From Flavobacteriales bacterium (lineage in GTDB: Bacteria > Bacteroidota > Bacteroidia > NS11-12g > UBA955), in assembly GCA_947450405.1 (NCBI GenBank), contig CANFVI010000032.1, positions 1 to 12,836 of the forward strand: 12,836 nucleotides of DNA, read 5' to 3'. Shown piece after piece: positions 1 to 7,238 of this stretch; positions within the stretch are counted from its first letter, which is position 1; every line of letters begins with the position of its first letter. Made by a program: the position numbers and the translations under genes. The notes beneath the pieces were generated by a model. It saw only the letters and a program-made list of their open reading frames with translations. It ran no database searches and was not told the DNA's origin.

Positions 1-164
1 AACGATTTTATTTTATCCATTTCCGATTCATCATCTGCCAAATAGCCCGACAACATTTCCATAAAAGACGCATCATAATCTAACACCACATGCCCACATT
101 CCCCGCTGCCATCATTGCAATACGGACACTCCGGTCTTACATTTTCTTCAGTTTCATCTTCCAT
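1..164 (-). CDS. Partial CDS, small protein with CxxC...CxH motif (N-terminal 54 residues)
   Basis: An open frame starts at ATG (complement of 162-164) and runs off the left edge, so only the N-terminal 54 residues are visible. After an acidic start (MEDETEENV) comes CPYCNDGSGECGH at about residues 13-25. This has the spacing of a small zinc-binding knuckle or DnaJ-like CxxCxGxG element. An acidic stretch follows (LDYDASFMEMLSGYLADDESEM). I do not recognise the family. It is divergent from the gene at 325, with about 160 bases of AT-rich spacer between them. No clear promoter is seen on its side. The coding call rests on the unbroken frame, the sensible start and the zinc-type motif. Confidence 0.6.
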   Translation of the reverse strand, partial: MEDETEENVRPECPYCNDGSGECGHVVLDYDASFMEMLSGYLADDESEMDKIKS

Positions 165-310
165 TGTAAGCGCTAATTTAATTCAATTTATTTTTTTGAG
201 GGACGGGTTGTCGTGAGATACAAAATCAACCAGTCTAATAAATCGAATAAGTGTTTTTCGAAAGTATCTGTTTATCTTTAATTTTCAAAGTTTATCTCAT
301 GCATTTATTT

Positions 311-318
311 TAAATTTG
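311..318 (+). promoter_or_regulatory. Candidate -7 promoter element (TAAATTTG) of the 325 gene
   Basis: This is an exact match to the Bacteroidota -7 consensus TAnnTTTG. It ends six bases before the ATG at 325, so transcription would begin at or next to the start codon. No TTTG -33 partner is seen at the usual 19-21 base distance. In DNA this AT-rich the match may be chance. Confidence 0.3.
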
Positions 319-324
319 TTTAAA

Positions 325-942
325 ATGGTTGAAATTATATTAGTAAGCACAATACATAAGGAAATTGGCAAAGCCAATGCCCATGAATTGTGTTTGATTC
401 TTGAAAAAATTCAACCAGATGTGATCCTTTTAGAAGCTTTAGAATCTTCATATACTGAATATGATAAAATGGTCTTTGATAAATTTAATGTGTATTCTAG
501 TAAATTGGAATTAAAAGCAATTCAACTATATAGCTTTAAAAGTCAGTTTGAATATATTCCTGTTTTGGAAAAAGGGATGTCAGATGTTTTTAATGAAAAA
601 TATAATTTGATTTGTGAAAACAAGGAGTTTCAAAACAAGTTAAATAATTTTAATCACAAGGCATCAAAAGAAGGCTTTAGTTTTCTAAATAGTGAATTGG
701 GTCAAACGCTTCAAAGCGAATTGCGCGAATATGAAGACAGGATTATTCTTAATCCTGAAATAAAAAAACAATTCAATGATTATAACAATGAATATGAAGA
801 TTCAATGGTGAAAAATATTATGGCATATTGTGAACACATTCAATTCAATAAGGCTGTATTTATGTGTGGTGATGCACATCGGGAATCGATTTTGGCGAAG
901 CTTAATTCTTTGAAGGACATCTTAACAATTAAGACAATTTAA
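325..942 (+). CDS. Hypothetical protein, possibly TraB/ChaN-like fold (205 aa)
   Basis: The frame can be extended to a TTG at 316, but ATG at 325 gives the natural N-terminus MVEIILVSTIHKEIG, so I take 325. The protein starts with a hydrophobic strand followed by STIHKE (His11), then PDVILLEAL (residues 31-39) with a Glu after a second hydrophobic strand. The C-terminus carries a hydrophobic strand and GDAHRES (His185). An N-terminal T-x-H, a central acidic residue after a strand and a late G-x-x-H recall the TraB/PrgY/ChaN group of putative metal-dependent hydrolases. This is inference from motif order, not a recognised hit. There is no signal peptide or membrane segment, so it is probably cytoplasmic. 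It is convergent with the protease gene at 1162. No cognate partner is next to it, and its role is unknown. Confidence 0.75.
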   Translation: MVEIILVSTIHKEIGKANAHELCLILEKIQPDVILLEALESSYTEYDKMVFDKFNVYSSKLELKAIQLYSFKSQFEYIPVLEKGMSDVFNEKYNLICENKEFQNKLNNFNHKASKEGFSFLNSELGQTLQSELREYEDRIILNPEIKKQFNDYNNEYEDSMVKNIMAYCEHIQFNKAVFMCGDAHRESILAKLNSLKDILTIKTI

Positions 943-1009
943 TATTGATTGCAATATTCTATCCAACATAAGATTATAGACCAACAAATTATTTTGGAAT
1001 TCAGATTTC

Positions 1010-1157
1010 GTGTCTACCCATTTTGAGGTATTCAAACAATTCGAACAAAGATGCTATGTAAACAGTTTTGTGCCAAACATGAATTTTGATATCAAATTTC
1101 TATAATTTCAAATAGCACTGAACCGCCACTTTTGCCAAACCCGTGTTATGCGTTCGG
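1010..1157 (-). repeat. attC-like intergenic inverted-repeat element, one end decayed
   Basis: Read on the minus strand, this element starts about 10 bases after the protease stop codon. It begins with GCATAAC, then ACGGGTTTGGCAAAAGTGG and GGTTCAGTGCTA. After an AT-rich centre come partner arms TTTGGCAC, AAAACTG and CATCTTTGTTCGAA. The far end, which should restore a GTTAnnC-type box, is degenerate. The layout (RYYYAAC-like box, arms, variable centre, partner arms) is that of an integron attC site, and it matches the position of the element at 2033-2226 after the next gene. The assignment to an integron or cassette system is inference. The far boundary is approximate. Confidence 0.45.
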
Positions 1158-1161
1158 CTTT

Positions 1162-1989
1162 CTATTGTTTGAATAATTTTTCCATTTCAATTATCCTTTC
1201 AGATTTAATAATAAGTCCCAAATTGTTTGGAATTTGCGATACAGAAATTGGTCTTTGTAGATTTGGTGTCATTACAATTTCTCCTGTGGCAGTTGCTTGA
1301 GGTCCAGCGTACAAAACACCAAGTAAAATTACTCTGCTTGCTCCCATATACATATTTCCCCTCTTGTCTCTATAACCACCTTCATTGAAAATTAAAACAG
1401 GTGATCCACTTGAACCAGGAAAAGCAGCGATGTCAATCATTATTTCTTTTTTTCCATTGTAGTCAATTAATGGATTTGTCGCTGTTGTACCTTTTCTAAA
1501 AATGGGCATATTATTAACAGAGTCCCAAATGCCATTTGGATACCCAATCATTAGCACATCTTCAATTGCCGTTAATTCGTCTTTGTGTTTTTCGGTTAAC
1601 AAAAGGTCTTTTGTGAAAGGTATATAAAACAATTTGTCTCCACTTTTTTGAGCTTCATTTACAAAAGGTGCAATTGGCATTGCACATAAATCCACGTCAG
1701 CTTCGGGATGTAGTCGCCAAAAACTTTCAAAATTGTCAAATGCAATTGTAAAATGTTGTGTGTCGATAGGTTCTCCTTTTTCATTAGCCTTAGTAATGAT
1801 AAGTTTTCCTTTGGATGTGTTTTTTATTACGTGTTTGTTTGTTACGACCACTGGTACGTGCGTATTATTCGTTTTGTCTTCAAGGAAGTTGAAGAAGAAA
1901 CCTGTTCCAGTAGAAGTCCCACCAGTTTTTAGTTCGCATTCAATTCGAACTGTCGAGTATGTTAGTTGCTCTGAAATTGATAAATTCAT
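1162..1989 (-). CDS. Cytoplasmic trypsin-like serine protease (275 aa)
   Basis: This has the chymotrypsin/trypsin-like fold with an apparent complete catalytic triad: His53 in VVTNKHVI, Asp100 in EADVDLCAM and Ser194 in PGSSGSPV (191-198), which corresponds to the family's GxSGxP motif. GTGFFF at 28-33 is the usual first-barrel motif, and IGYPNGIWD (148-156) is typical of bacterial and HtrA-like members. There is no signal peptide and no PDZ domain, so it is a single-domain intracellular protease. Intracellular trypsin-like proteases occur in bacterial conflict systems, where cleavage of a partner protein triggers an effector; that role is inferred here. Its neighbours are an attC-like element after its stop and, upstream on the same strand, another such element and a predicted nuclease gene. 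No promoter was seen just upstream of its ATG. Confidence 0.88.
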   Translation of the reverse strand: MNLSISEQLTYSTVRIECELKTGGTSTGTGFFFNFLEDKTNNTHVPVVVTNKHVIKNTSKGKLIITKANEKGEPIDTQHFTIAFDNFESFWRLHPEADVDLCAMPIAPFVNEAQKSGDKLFYIPFTKDLLLTEKHKDELTAIEDVLMIGYPNGIWDSVNNMPIFRKGTTATNPLIDYNGKKEIMIDIAAFPGSSGSPVLIFNEGGYRDKRGNMYMGASRVILLGVLYAGPQATATGEIVMTPNLQRPISVSQIPNNLGLIIKSERIIEMEKLFKQ

Positions 1990-2032
1990 ATTGTCGTTTT
2001 ATGTTATTTTATTTGTGTGTGTTGTCTTTTAA

Positions 2033-2226
2033 GCTGACGCATAACGGTTGGCAGCTACAAGATGTGCGGGTTTACTTGCACAAAACTGTCTTGCCCCACA
2101 AAACTTGATTAAATGTACTGAACTGAATGGCAAGTGTAAAATATTTCGCGCGAAGCCCACAATTAAAAAAAGCATTTGCAACTTGCAGGAATCCCGCATA
2201 TGTTGTAAGTGCTGTTAGTGGCTGGC
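2033..2226 (-). repeat. attC-like intergenic inverted-repeat element, complete
   Basis: The ends form a long imperfect inverted repeat. On the minus strand the left end reads GCCAGCCACTAACAGC, then ACTTACAACATATGCGGG. The right end reads CCCGCACATCTTGTAGCTGCC, then AACCGTTATGCGTCAGC. CACTAAC and GTTATGC sit where the R'' (RYYYAAC) and R' (GTTRRRY) boxes of an attC site would be, each with departures from consensus. The arms differ by small insertions, as the extrahelical bases in attC sites do. The interior (about 110 bases) has its own partial dyads, including CTTGCC/GGCAAG. It begins 13 bases after the stop of the 2239-3615 gene. The function is inferred from this structure. Confidence 0.5.
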
Positions 2227-2238
2227 GTTTCTGTCGAT

Positions 2239-3615
2239 TTAGTTGTTTGTTGTAAAATGAATTTCAAGTAAAAATTTTAACGTATTCTCTGCCTTACTTT
2301 TTATTGTCACCAAATGATTAGGCGAAAATAAAGGGTCAATATCGTGTGTTCCTTTTTGGAAAATGTCAATAAATGCGATTGTTGCTTCGACATCCTTTTT
2401 TACAAAAGAATTGAATGAGTCATTGTTTATGTTACGACAAATAAAAAGTATTCTTGCTTTTCTTGTTGGTCTTCCTTCGTGATAATGACTTGGGTCACTT
2501 GTCCATTTTTTAATCGCTTCGTCTGGTGCTAATATGTTTAAGAAATGAGTGTATAATTCTCGGATAGAAGTTGAAAAATGTCTGACCTTATCTGAATTGT
2601 TTCCGTGATACGCTTCAATAGCTCCCTTCCACATTTTATAAAGTCTAGGGTCAATGCGTGGGAGATGACTGCTTAACTGAATTTCATTTTCATATTGAAT
2701 TTCATTTTTTAAAAGTTCTTCTTCCGCAGTAATGTCTTCGTCAACAGAAATTGCCTCAAGCAAATTCGCACTCGAAAAATATTCCATAGGAGCAATTCTT
2801 GTTAGTGATGGACTTATTTGAGCATAGGAAACAGGATTGCTTTCAAACGATTTCAAAAGCGTTGAATAACTACCAGATAGTCCAATAAAAGATGAAGTTA
2901 AATAATCTTTAGCTTCTGTTCCTAAGGTAAGTCGACTTCCCATATTTGCAGTCGTAACTCCATACAAAGATTTTTCTGCTAACATTGAATACTCTGTTGC
3001 TTTCACGATTCCCGATTGAAGAGCAAAAGCAGAAACTGAATTTACTCCCATTGCACTAATTAAGTTTTTACTTGTGTCTAATGAGCCGAAGGTGGAAAAA
3101 ACAGATGCTGGATTTACTCCAATTGTGCCTATGATATTTTGGGCAGATGCTGTCAATCCAAGCGAAGAAGCTGTAATAGAAAGCATTGAAGATTTTGCAA
3201 TATTTTCTTCATACCAAGGTTTGATGTTTGTTCCAACTGAAGCAACAAGTCCCGAAATTGTAGATGCAACACTAAGGGCTGAAACTGCTAATGTTGCTTG
3301 TCTTGAATAGTCAAGGACTGGCGAAGCTATAATTAAATGGTCAACCTTTGGTAATAGAGATTTAACAGAGCTAAACGCTGTCATGTGATTTTGAATGCCT
3401 GCTAAGGCTGCAATTAAATTTGGTTGATAAGTAGGTGTTGTCAAAAAATTAATTTGATTAGTAACTGCATTTATCTTACTTGACTGAACTGTTAGAAAGT
3501 CAATAGCTGTCCCATAACTGTTGTATCCTGCTATAGTAATTGGTTTAGAAGTCAAATAGTCGGATTCAGAAATGGAAATTTTCGGCTCAGTTTTTTTGTT
3601 TTTTTTGTCGCTCAT
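2239..3615 (-). CDS. Putative pPIWI-associating-type nuclease with helical N-terminal region (458 aa)
   Basis: The C-terminal domain (residues about 318-458) starts LPRIDPRLYKMWKGA and contains VRHFSTSIRELYTHFLNILAPDE, HYHEGRPTRKARILF, ICRNIN and FIDIFQKGTH. The clustered His, Arg and Glu residues (H346, R352, E353, H377, H379, R382, H424) look catalytic. I associate this domain with the 'predicted pPIWI-associating nuclease' families described from conflict-system genomics; the match is from memory and moderate. Residues 1-310 are rich in Ala, Ser, Leu and Thr, contain the sequence family GVNxxSxF twice (166-173, 190-197) and have a hydrophobic run at 107-127. They may form a helical sensor or membrane-associated region. 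No pPIWI gene is nearby. The gene lies between attC-like elements in the same orientation as the protease gene. Start ATG at 3615 is followed by a lysine-rich leader. Confidence 0.75.
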   Translation of the reverse strand: MSDKKNKKTEPKISISESDYLTSKPITIAGYNSYGTAIDFLTVQSSKINAVTNQINFLTTPTYQPNLIAALAGIQNHMTAFSSVKSLLPKVDHLIIASPVLDYSRQATLAVSALSVASTISGLVASVGTNIKPWYEENIAKSSMLSITASSLGLTASAQNIIGTIGVNPASVFSTFGSLDTSKNLISAMGVNSVSAFALQSGIVKATEYSMLAEKSLYGVTTANMGSRLTLGTEAKDYLTSSFIGLSGSYSTLLKSFESNPVSYAQISPSLTRIAPMEYFSSANLLEAISVDEDITAEEELLKNEIQYENEIQLSSHLPRIDPRLYKMWKGAIEAYHGNNSDKVRHFSTSIRELYTHFLNILAPDEAIKKWTSDPSHYHEGRPTRKARILFICRNINNDSFNSFVKKDVEATIAFIDIFQKGTHDIDPLFSPNHLVTIKSKAENTLKFLLEIHFTTNN

Positions 3616-3640
3616 GTTGCTGTTTTTTATCGTGTCTTAT

Positions 3641-3709
3641 GCTTGCACCTAACTTGTATATACACGAAACAAACCTTTGCTTAGCCATAAAATAATGGAG
3701 TGCTATGCG
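3641..3709 (-). repeat. Half attC-like element upstream of the predicted nuclease gene
   Basis: On the minus strand this reads GGCTAAGCAAAGGTTTG, then TTTCGTGTATATACAAG, then GTTAGGTGC about 30 bases before the ATG at 3615. GTTAGGT is a perfect GTTRRRY box, the right-hand (R') end of an attC site. The matching left half is not visible in the AT-rich DNA beyond about 3710, so the element is either truncated or diverged. It would be the upstream junction of the first cassette. Confidence 0.35.
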
Positions 3710-4130
3710 AAACTTTGTTTTGATTATTCTTTATTTAATTATCAATTTATTTCTAATTGATTTCAATCAAATATAACAATTAATCCTCATATTTTTACAT
3801 ACACCTATACACACCCTAATACGACTTGTGCACAATTAATCATTAGAGAAGTTTGTAACCCATTCGATGCAAAACTTCATTCAATATAACACACATAAGG
3901 ACTTGTTTGCTAGAGCCTCTAGGGTTGTCGGTGGTATTTGTAAGGTAATTCAGGCGGATCAGCTTTTTGATAGAAAGTATAAAATAATAATCCCTCAAAA
4001 GATACCGTAATAATTAGAAAACCTGCCTTAAGTATAAAGAATAATATAAATTTTTTTGTCAAATTTAATGCTGAAAATAAAGATCCAATAATGAAGCATT
4101 CGCTCCTAATAAATATAAAATGGTCGCATT
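3710..4130. other. AT-rich spacer, about 420 bases
   Basis: This holds the membrane-protein remnant on the minus strand (3919-4128 open frame) and a short palindrome, CTAGAGCCTCTAG, at 3910-3922. The rest is very AT-rich with frequent stops in all frames; I see no RNA gene or clear promoter in it. Confidence 0.5.
3919..4062 (-). pseudogene. Remnant or small gene for a one-TM membrane protein (47 codons from TTG)
   Basis: On the minus strand the frame is open from 4128 to a TAG at 3919-3921. It encodes a membrane-type sequence, ALNLTKKFILFFILKAGF, then LIITVSFEGLLFYTFYQ, and a soluble tail KADPPELPYKYHRQP. There is no ATG or GTG in the open stretch; TTG at 4062 is the only usual start and would give 47 residues. 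The hydrophobic segment with flanking lysines and the Pro/Tyr-rich tail look like real protein rather than chance. The missing start suggests the 3' end of a decayed gene. Chance remains possible. Confidence 0.3.
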
Positions 4131-4150
4131 AAAAAGGGACCTTTTTTTTT
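4131..4150 (+). terminator. Possible weak terminator before the restriction operon
   Basis: AAAAAGGGACCTTTTT is a short A/T-dominated dyad (4131-4146) followed by more T for nine T residues in all. The stem has only one or two G-C pairs, so it would be weak. It lies in the gap separating the cassette region from the operon that starts at 4193. Confidence 0.25.
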
Positions 4151-4163
4151 GAAATATTTCAAA
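4148..4163. promoter_or_regulatory. Perfect 16-base palindrome TTTGAAATATTTCAAA (candidate operator)
   Basis: The sequence is identical to its reverse complement over 16 bases and ends 29 bases before the ATG of the restriction-modification gene. That is a natural place for an operator controlling the operon. No controller (C-protein) gene is present in the window, so the binding protein is unknown. A-T richness raises the chance of coincidence. Confidence 0.3.
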
Positions 4164-4178
4164 TTCATCTTTATTCTG

Positions 4179-4186
4179 TATTTTTG
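4179..4186 (+). promoter_or_regulatory. Candidate -7 promoter element (TATTTTTG) of the restriction operon
   Basis: This matches TAnnTTTG exactly and ends six bases before ATG 4193, the same spacing as at the 325 gene. The nearest upstream TTTG (4148-4151) is 27 bases away, too far for a standard -33. If used, it implies a leaderless transcript. Confidence 0.25.
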
Positions 4187-4192
4187 TTAAAT

Positions 4193-7100
4193 ATGGCTAT
4201 TTTTCAAGAATCTATTGTTCAAAAACACTTAACTAGTATCGATAATAATGAATTAGAAAATGCATTTAAGCGTTACAAGGAAGTTTATGGAGTTCAGAAA
4301 ATTGAAAATATCAAAAAGGCAAAAGAAGAACAGTATCAGGAAGGATTCATAAAAGATATTTTTGGACAAGTTCTTGGTTATTCTATTTTCCCAGAACAGC
4401 CATTTAATATACAAACTGAAACAAAAAATGCTACAAATTCTAAAAAGGCAGATGGTGCAATATTTCAAGGAGATAATGTAGTTGGGGTAATAGAACTCAA
4501 AGACAATAAGACAAGAAACCTCGATGCCGTAAAGGACCAAGCATTTGGTTACAAGAATAACCATAAAGATTGTTCTTATGTAATATCCTCAAACTTCCAT
4601 AAACTCCGTTTTTATATCGATGATGCTACTGAATACGAAGAGTTTGATTTGTATAACTTAGATAAAGAGACATTTAAGCGTTTTTATTTATATCTCAGAA
4701 AAGAAGGACTTTTAGACAAAGACATTCCAAAACTTTTAAGGCAAGAAACAAAATTCCATGAGGAAAATATCACAAAAAGCCTCTATAAAGACTATTCGGG
4801 ATTCAAAAATAGATTCTTCGAAAATGCGGTAAACAATAATCCCCAATTCGATAAAATTTTACTTTTTAAGAAATCACAAAAGTTTTTGGATAAGGTTTTG
4901 TTTGTTCTTTTTGCAGAAGACAAAGGTTTAATCAATACAAATTCTATAGTATCCATTGTAGAGAAATGGCAAAGTTTAAAAGATGACGCTTTTGACAATC
5001 CCAAACCACTTTATTATTTGGTAAATTTCTTTTTTGGGAATTTATATCAAGGAAAAAAAGATCAACAAGGGAAAACATTGGTGCCTGAATTTGGTGGTGA
5101 GATTTTTGCTTCAGATGAGATATTGGATAATTTGTTAATTGATGACAATGTATTGAAGGATGACCTATTAAAACTATCTAAATATGATTTTAATACGGAT
5201 GTAGATGTAAATATACTTGGTCACATTTTCGAACACTCTTTAAGTGAAATAGAAGAAGTAGAAGCTAGCCTAATTGGAGTTATTGCAGATAAAACCAAAG
5301 GGAAACGAAAAAAAGATGGTGTTTTCTATACGCCAAAGTATATCACAAAGTATATAGTTGATAATACTCTGGGCAAATTGTGTTTAGAGAAAAAACAATT
5401 ATTAGAATTAGACCTTGATGTTGCGATTTTTGAACATCAAAAAGCAGATGGAAAACTGAACTCAAAAGGTATCACGTTGTTTGAGAAAATTAACGACTAT
5501 AAAAAATGGTTGATGTCTCTCAAAATTGTTGATCCTGCCTGCGGCAGTGGTGCTTTCTTGAATCAAGCGGTTAATTTTCTCATAGAAGAACACAAATATT
5601 TCGATGACCTAATCGCAGAATTAACAAATAGCCCTTTACGCTTGTTTGATACAGATATCGCCATTCTGGAGAATAATATTTACGGAGTAGATATCAACGA
5701 AGAAAGTATTGAAATTGCCAAGCTTTCATTATGGTTAAGGACTGCTAGACCTGGTCGTAAGCTTTCTAATCTGAGTAATAATATAAAATGTGGAAACTCT
5801 TTAATTGATGACCCAGAAGTTGCTGGCGATAAAGCGTTTAATTGGCTAGAACAATTTCCAGAAGTCTTTGCAAATGGTGGATTTGATGTGGTAATTGGGA
5901 ATCCACCCTATGGTGCTAAACTCGATCATACTGAATGGTTGAAGAATAAATTTTCAGAAACCAGCGTTGGTACAGTTGATTCCTATAAATACTTCATTCA
6001 ATTGGGTTTGAATAACGTGAGATTAAATGGAACTTTGGGTTATATTTTACCTGATTCTTATCTAGAAAAAGAATATTTTAAAGATGTTAGAGTATTGATT
6101 TCCAATGAATTTTCCGAGATCAGAAATATCAAATTAGGTGATAATGTTTTTGATGAAGTTAATTTGCCAACATCAATTTTAATTTTAAATAAAAAAGGAA
6201 AATCAGCTCAATTTTTTGAATATTTTGATATGTCAAAATATTCTCCGGATGTATTAAAAAATATTCTTTTTGATAACCCCAAGTATAATTTAAATATTCC
6301 AGATGTAACAAAATCATTTGTTTATTTAGAAAGTATTATTAAAAGTAAAAACACAAAACCGTTAATTGAAGTTTATGATCAAGTTATGGGTGTGAAGGTC
6401 TATCAAATTGGTAAAGGAGTTCCAAAACAAACTACTTTCGAAATTGAAAATGATGTTTTTATATCTAAAATTAAAGATGACAATTTCGAATACCCTTTCA
6501 TCTCGCAAGGAATTTCAAGATATTTTTATGATAGTCAAAATGAATTTATTAGCTATGGCCAATGGTTAGCAGAGCCAAGAAATCCAATCTATTTTAATCA
6601 GCCTAAAGTAGTAATTCGAGAAATTGTTAATCCAAGGATTTACGCAACCTATATTGAAGAAAGAGCTGTAGTAAAGAATATTGCGGCAGTTGTAATTGAA
6701 AAACACAGTGACTTTTCCTTGAAATACTTTTTAGGTATAATTAATTCACGATTAATGTCCTATTATATAAAAGAACAATCTCCCAAAAGTGAAAACAAAA
6801 GTTATCCAAGTTTTAATTCAAGATTACTTAAGAATATACCAATAGCTTGCGGAACAACAATGCAAAAGGAGAATGTAGTTGTAAAAGTAGATCAGATGTT
6901 GAAATATGAGAAAGATCACCATATTCAAAAGCGAAAACTATTGAATTATATCATTGCACAGTATAGTCTAGACAAACTAACTGTTAAAATCACCAATTGG
7001 AACAAACTTGATTTTTCTGAATTTATTCAGGAAATTAACAAATTAATTGAACAGCAAAAAAGCTCAAAGTTGACAAAAAAAGAAGAATTTGAGTGGATGG

Positions 7101-7237
7101 AATTGTTTGAGGAAAATAAAAAAATAGTTCTTGGAATCACAACGAATATTAATCAAATTGACGAGGAGATCGACCATTTGGTTTATGAACTTTATAATTT
7201 GACTGAAGAAGAAATACAAATAGTAGAAAATAGTTAA
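4193..7237 (+). CDS. Type IIG restriction-modification enzyme, Eco57I-like (1014 aa)
   Basis: This is a single-chain restriction endonuclease and adenine methyltransferase. Residues 1-130 hold a PD-(D/E)XK nuclease: Asp87 in KKADGAI, Glu101-Leu-Lys103 in GVIELKDNKT, and QAFGY (116-120) as the common downstream Q...Y motif. A helical linker leads to GVFYTPKYITKYIV (from 376), the motif X region. SAM-binding motif I is DPACGSGAF (447-455) and catalytic motif IV is NPPY (570-573), the gamma-class N6-adenine type. Residues about 720-880 (including PKVVIREIVNPRIYATY and LGIINSRLMSYYI) fit a TaqI-like target-recognition domain. The C-terminus is charged and probably coiled coil. The length is normal for Eco57I-like enzymes. 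ATG 4193 is chosen over a TTG at 4184. The stop is one base before the next gene's ATG, so the two are co-transcribed. The recognition sequence cannot be read from the protein. Confidence 0.93.
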   Translation: MAIFQESIVQKHLTSIDNNELENAFKRYKEVYGVQKIENIKKAKEEQYQEGFIKDIFGQVLGYSIFPEQPFNIQTETKNATNSKKADGAIFQGDNVVGVIELKDNKTRNLDAVKDQAFGYKNNHKDCSYVISSNFHKLRFYIDDATEYEEFDLYNLDKETFKRFYLYLRKEGLLDKDIPKLLRQETKFHEENITKSLYKDYSGFKNRFFENAVNNNPQFDKILLFKKSQKFLDKVLFVLFAEDKGLINTNSIVSIVEKWQSLKDDAFDNPKPLYYLVNFFFGNLYQGKKDQQGKTLVPEFGGEIFASDEILDNLLIDDNVLKDDLLKLSKYDFNTDVDVNILGHIFEHSLSEIEEVEASLIGVIADKTKGKRKKDGVFYTPKYITKYIVDNTLGKLCLEKKQLLELDLDVAIFEHQKADGKLNSKGITLFEKINDYKKWLMSLKIVDPACGSGAFLNQAVNFLIEEHKYFDDLIAELTNSPLRLFDTDIAILENNIYGVDINEESIEIAKLSLWLRTARPGRKLSNLSNNIKCGNSLIDDPEVAGDKAFNWLEQFPEVFANGGFDVVIGNPPYGAKLDHTEWLKNKFSETSVGTVDSYKYFIQLGLNNVRLNGTLGYILPDSYLEKEYFKDVRVLISNEFSEIRNIKLGDNVFDEVNLPTSILILNKKGKSAQFFEYFDMSKYSPDVLKNILFDNPKYNLNIPDVTKSFVYLESIIKSKNTKPLIEVYDQVMGVKVYQIGKGVPKQTTFEIENDVFISKIKDDNFEYPFISQGISRYFYDSQNEFISYGQWLAEPRNPIYFNQPKVVIREIVNPRIYATYIEERAVVKNIAAVVIEKHSDFSLKYFLGIINSRLMSYYIKEQSPKSENKSYPSFNSRLLKNIPIACGTTMQKENVVVKVDQMLKYEKDHHIQKRKLLNYIIAQYSLDKLTVKITNWNKLDFSEFIQEINKLIEQQKSSKLTKKEEFEWMELFEENKKIVLGITTNINQIDEEIDHLVYELYNLTEEEIQIVENS

Positions 7238-7238
7238 T

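Noticed and set aside
1733..2032. 99-codon plus-strand open frame
   Set aside because: It lies antisense within and just beyond the protease gene, has an unlikely Cys/Val/Phe-rich translation, and is explained as a shadow of the triad-containing protein.
3074..3310. 78-codon plus-strand open frame
   Set aside because: It is antisense to the Ala/Ser-rich part of the predicted nuclease gene, where low-complexity codons open the opposite strand by chance.
3910..3922. Palindrome CTAGAGCCTCTAG as an operator
   Set aside because: It is short, lies at the end of the decayed membrane-protein frame, and is not next to any gene start.
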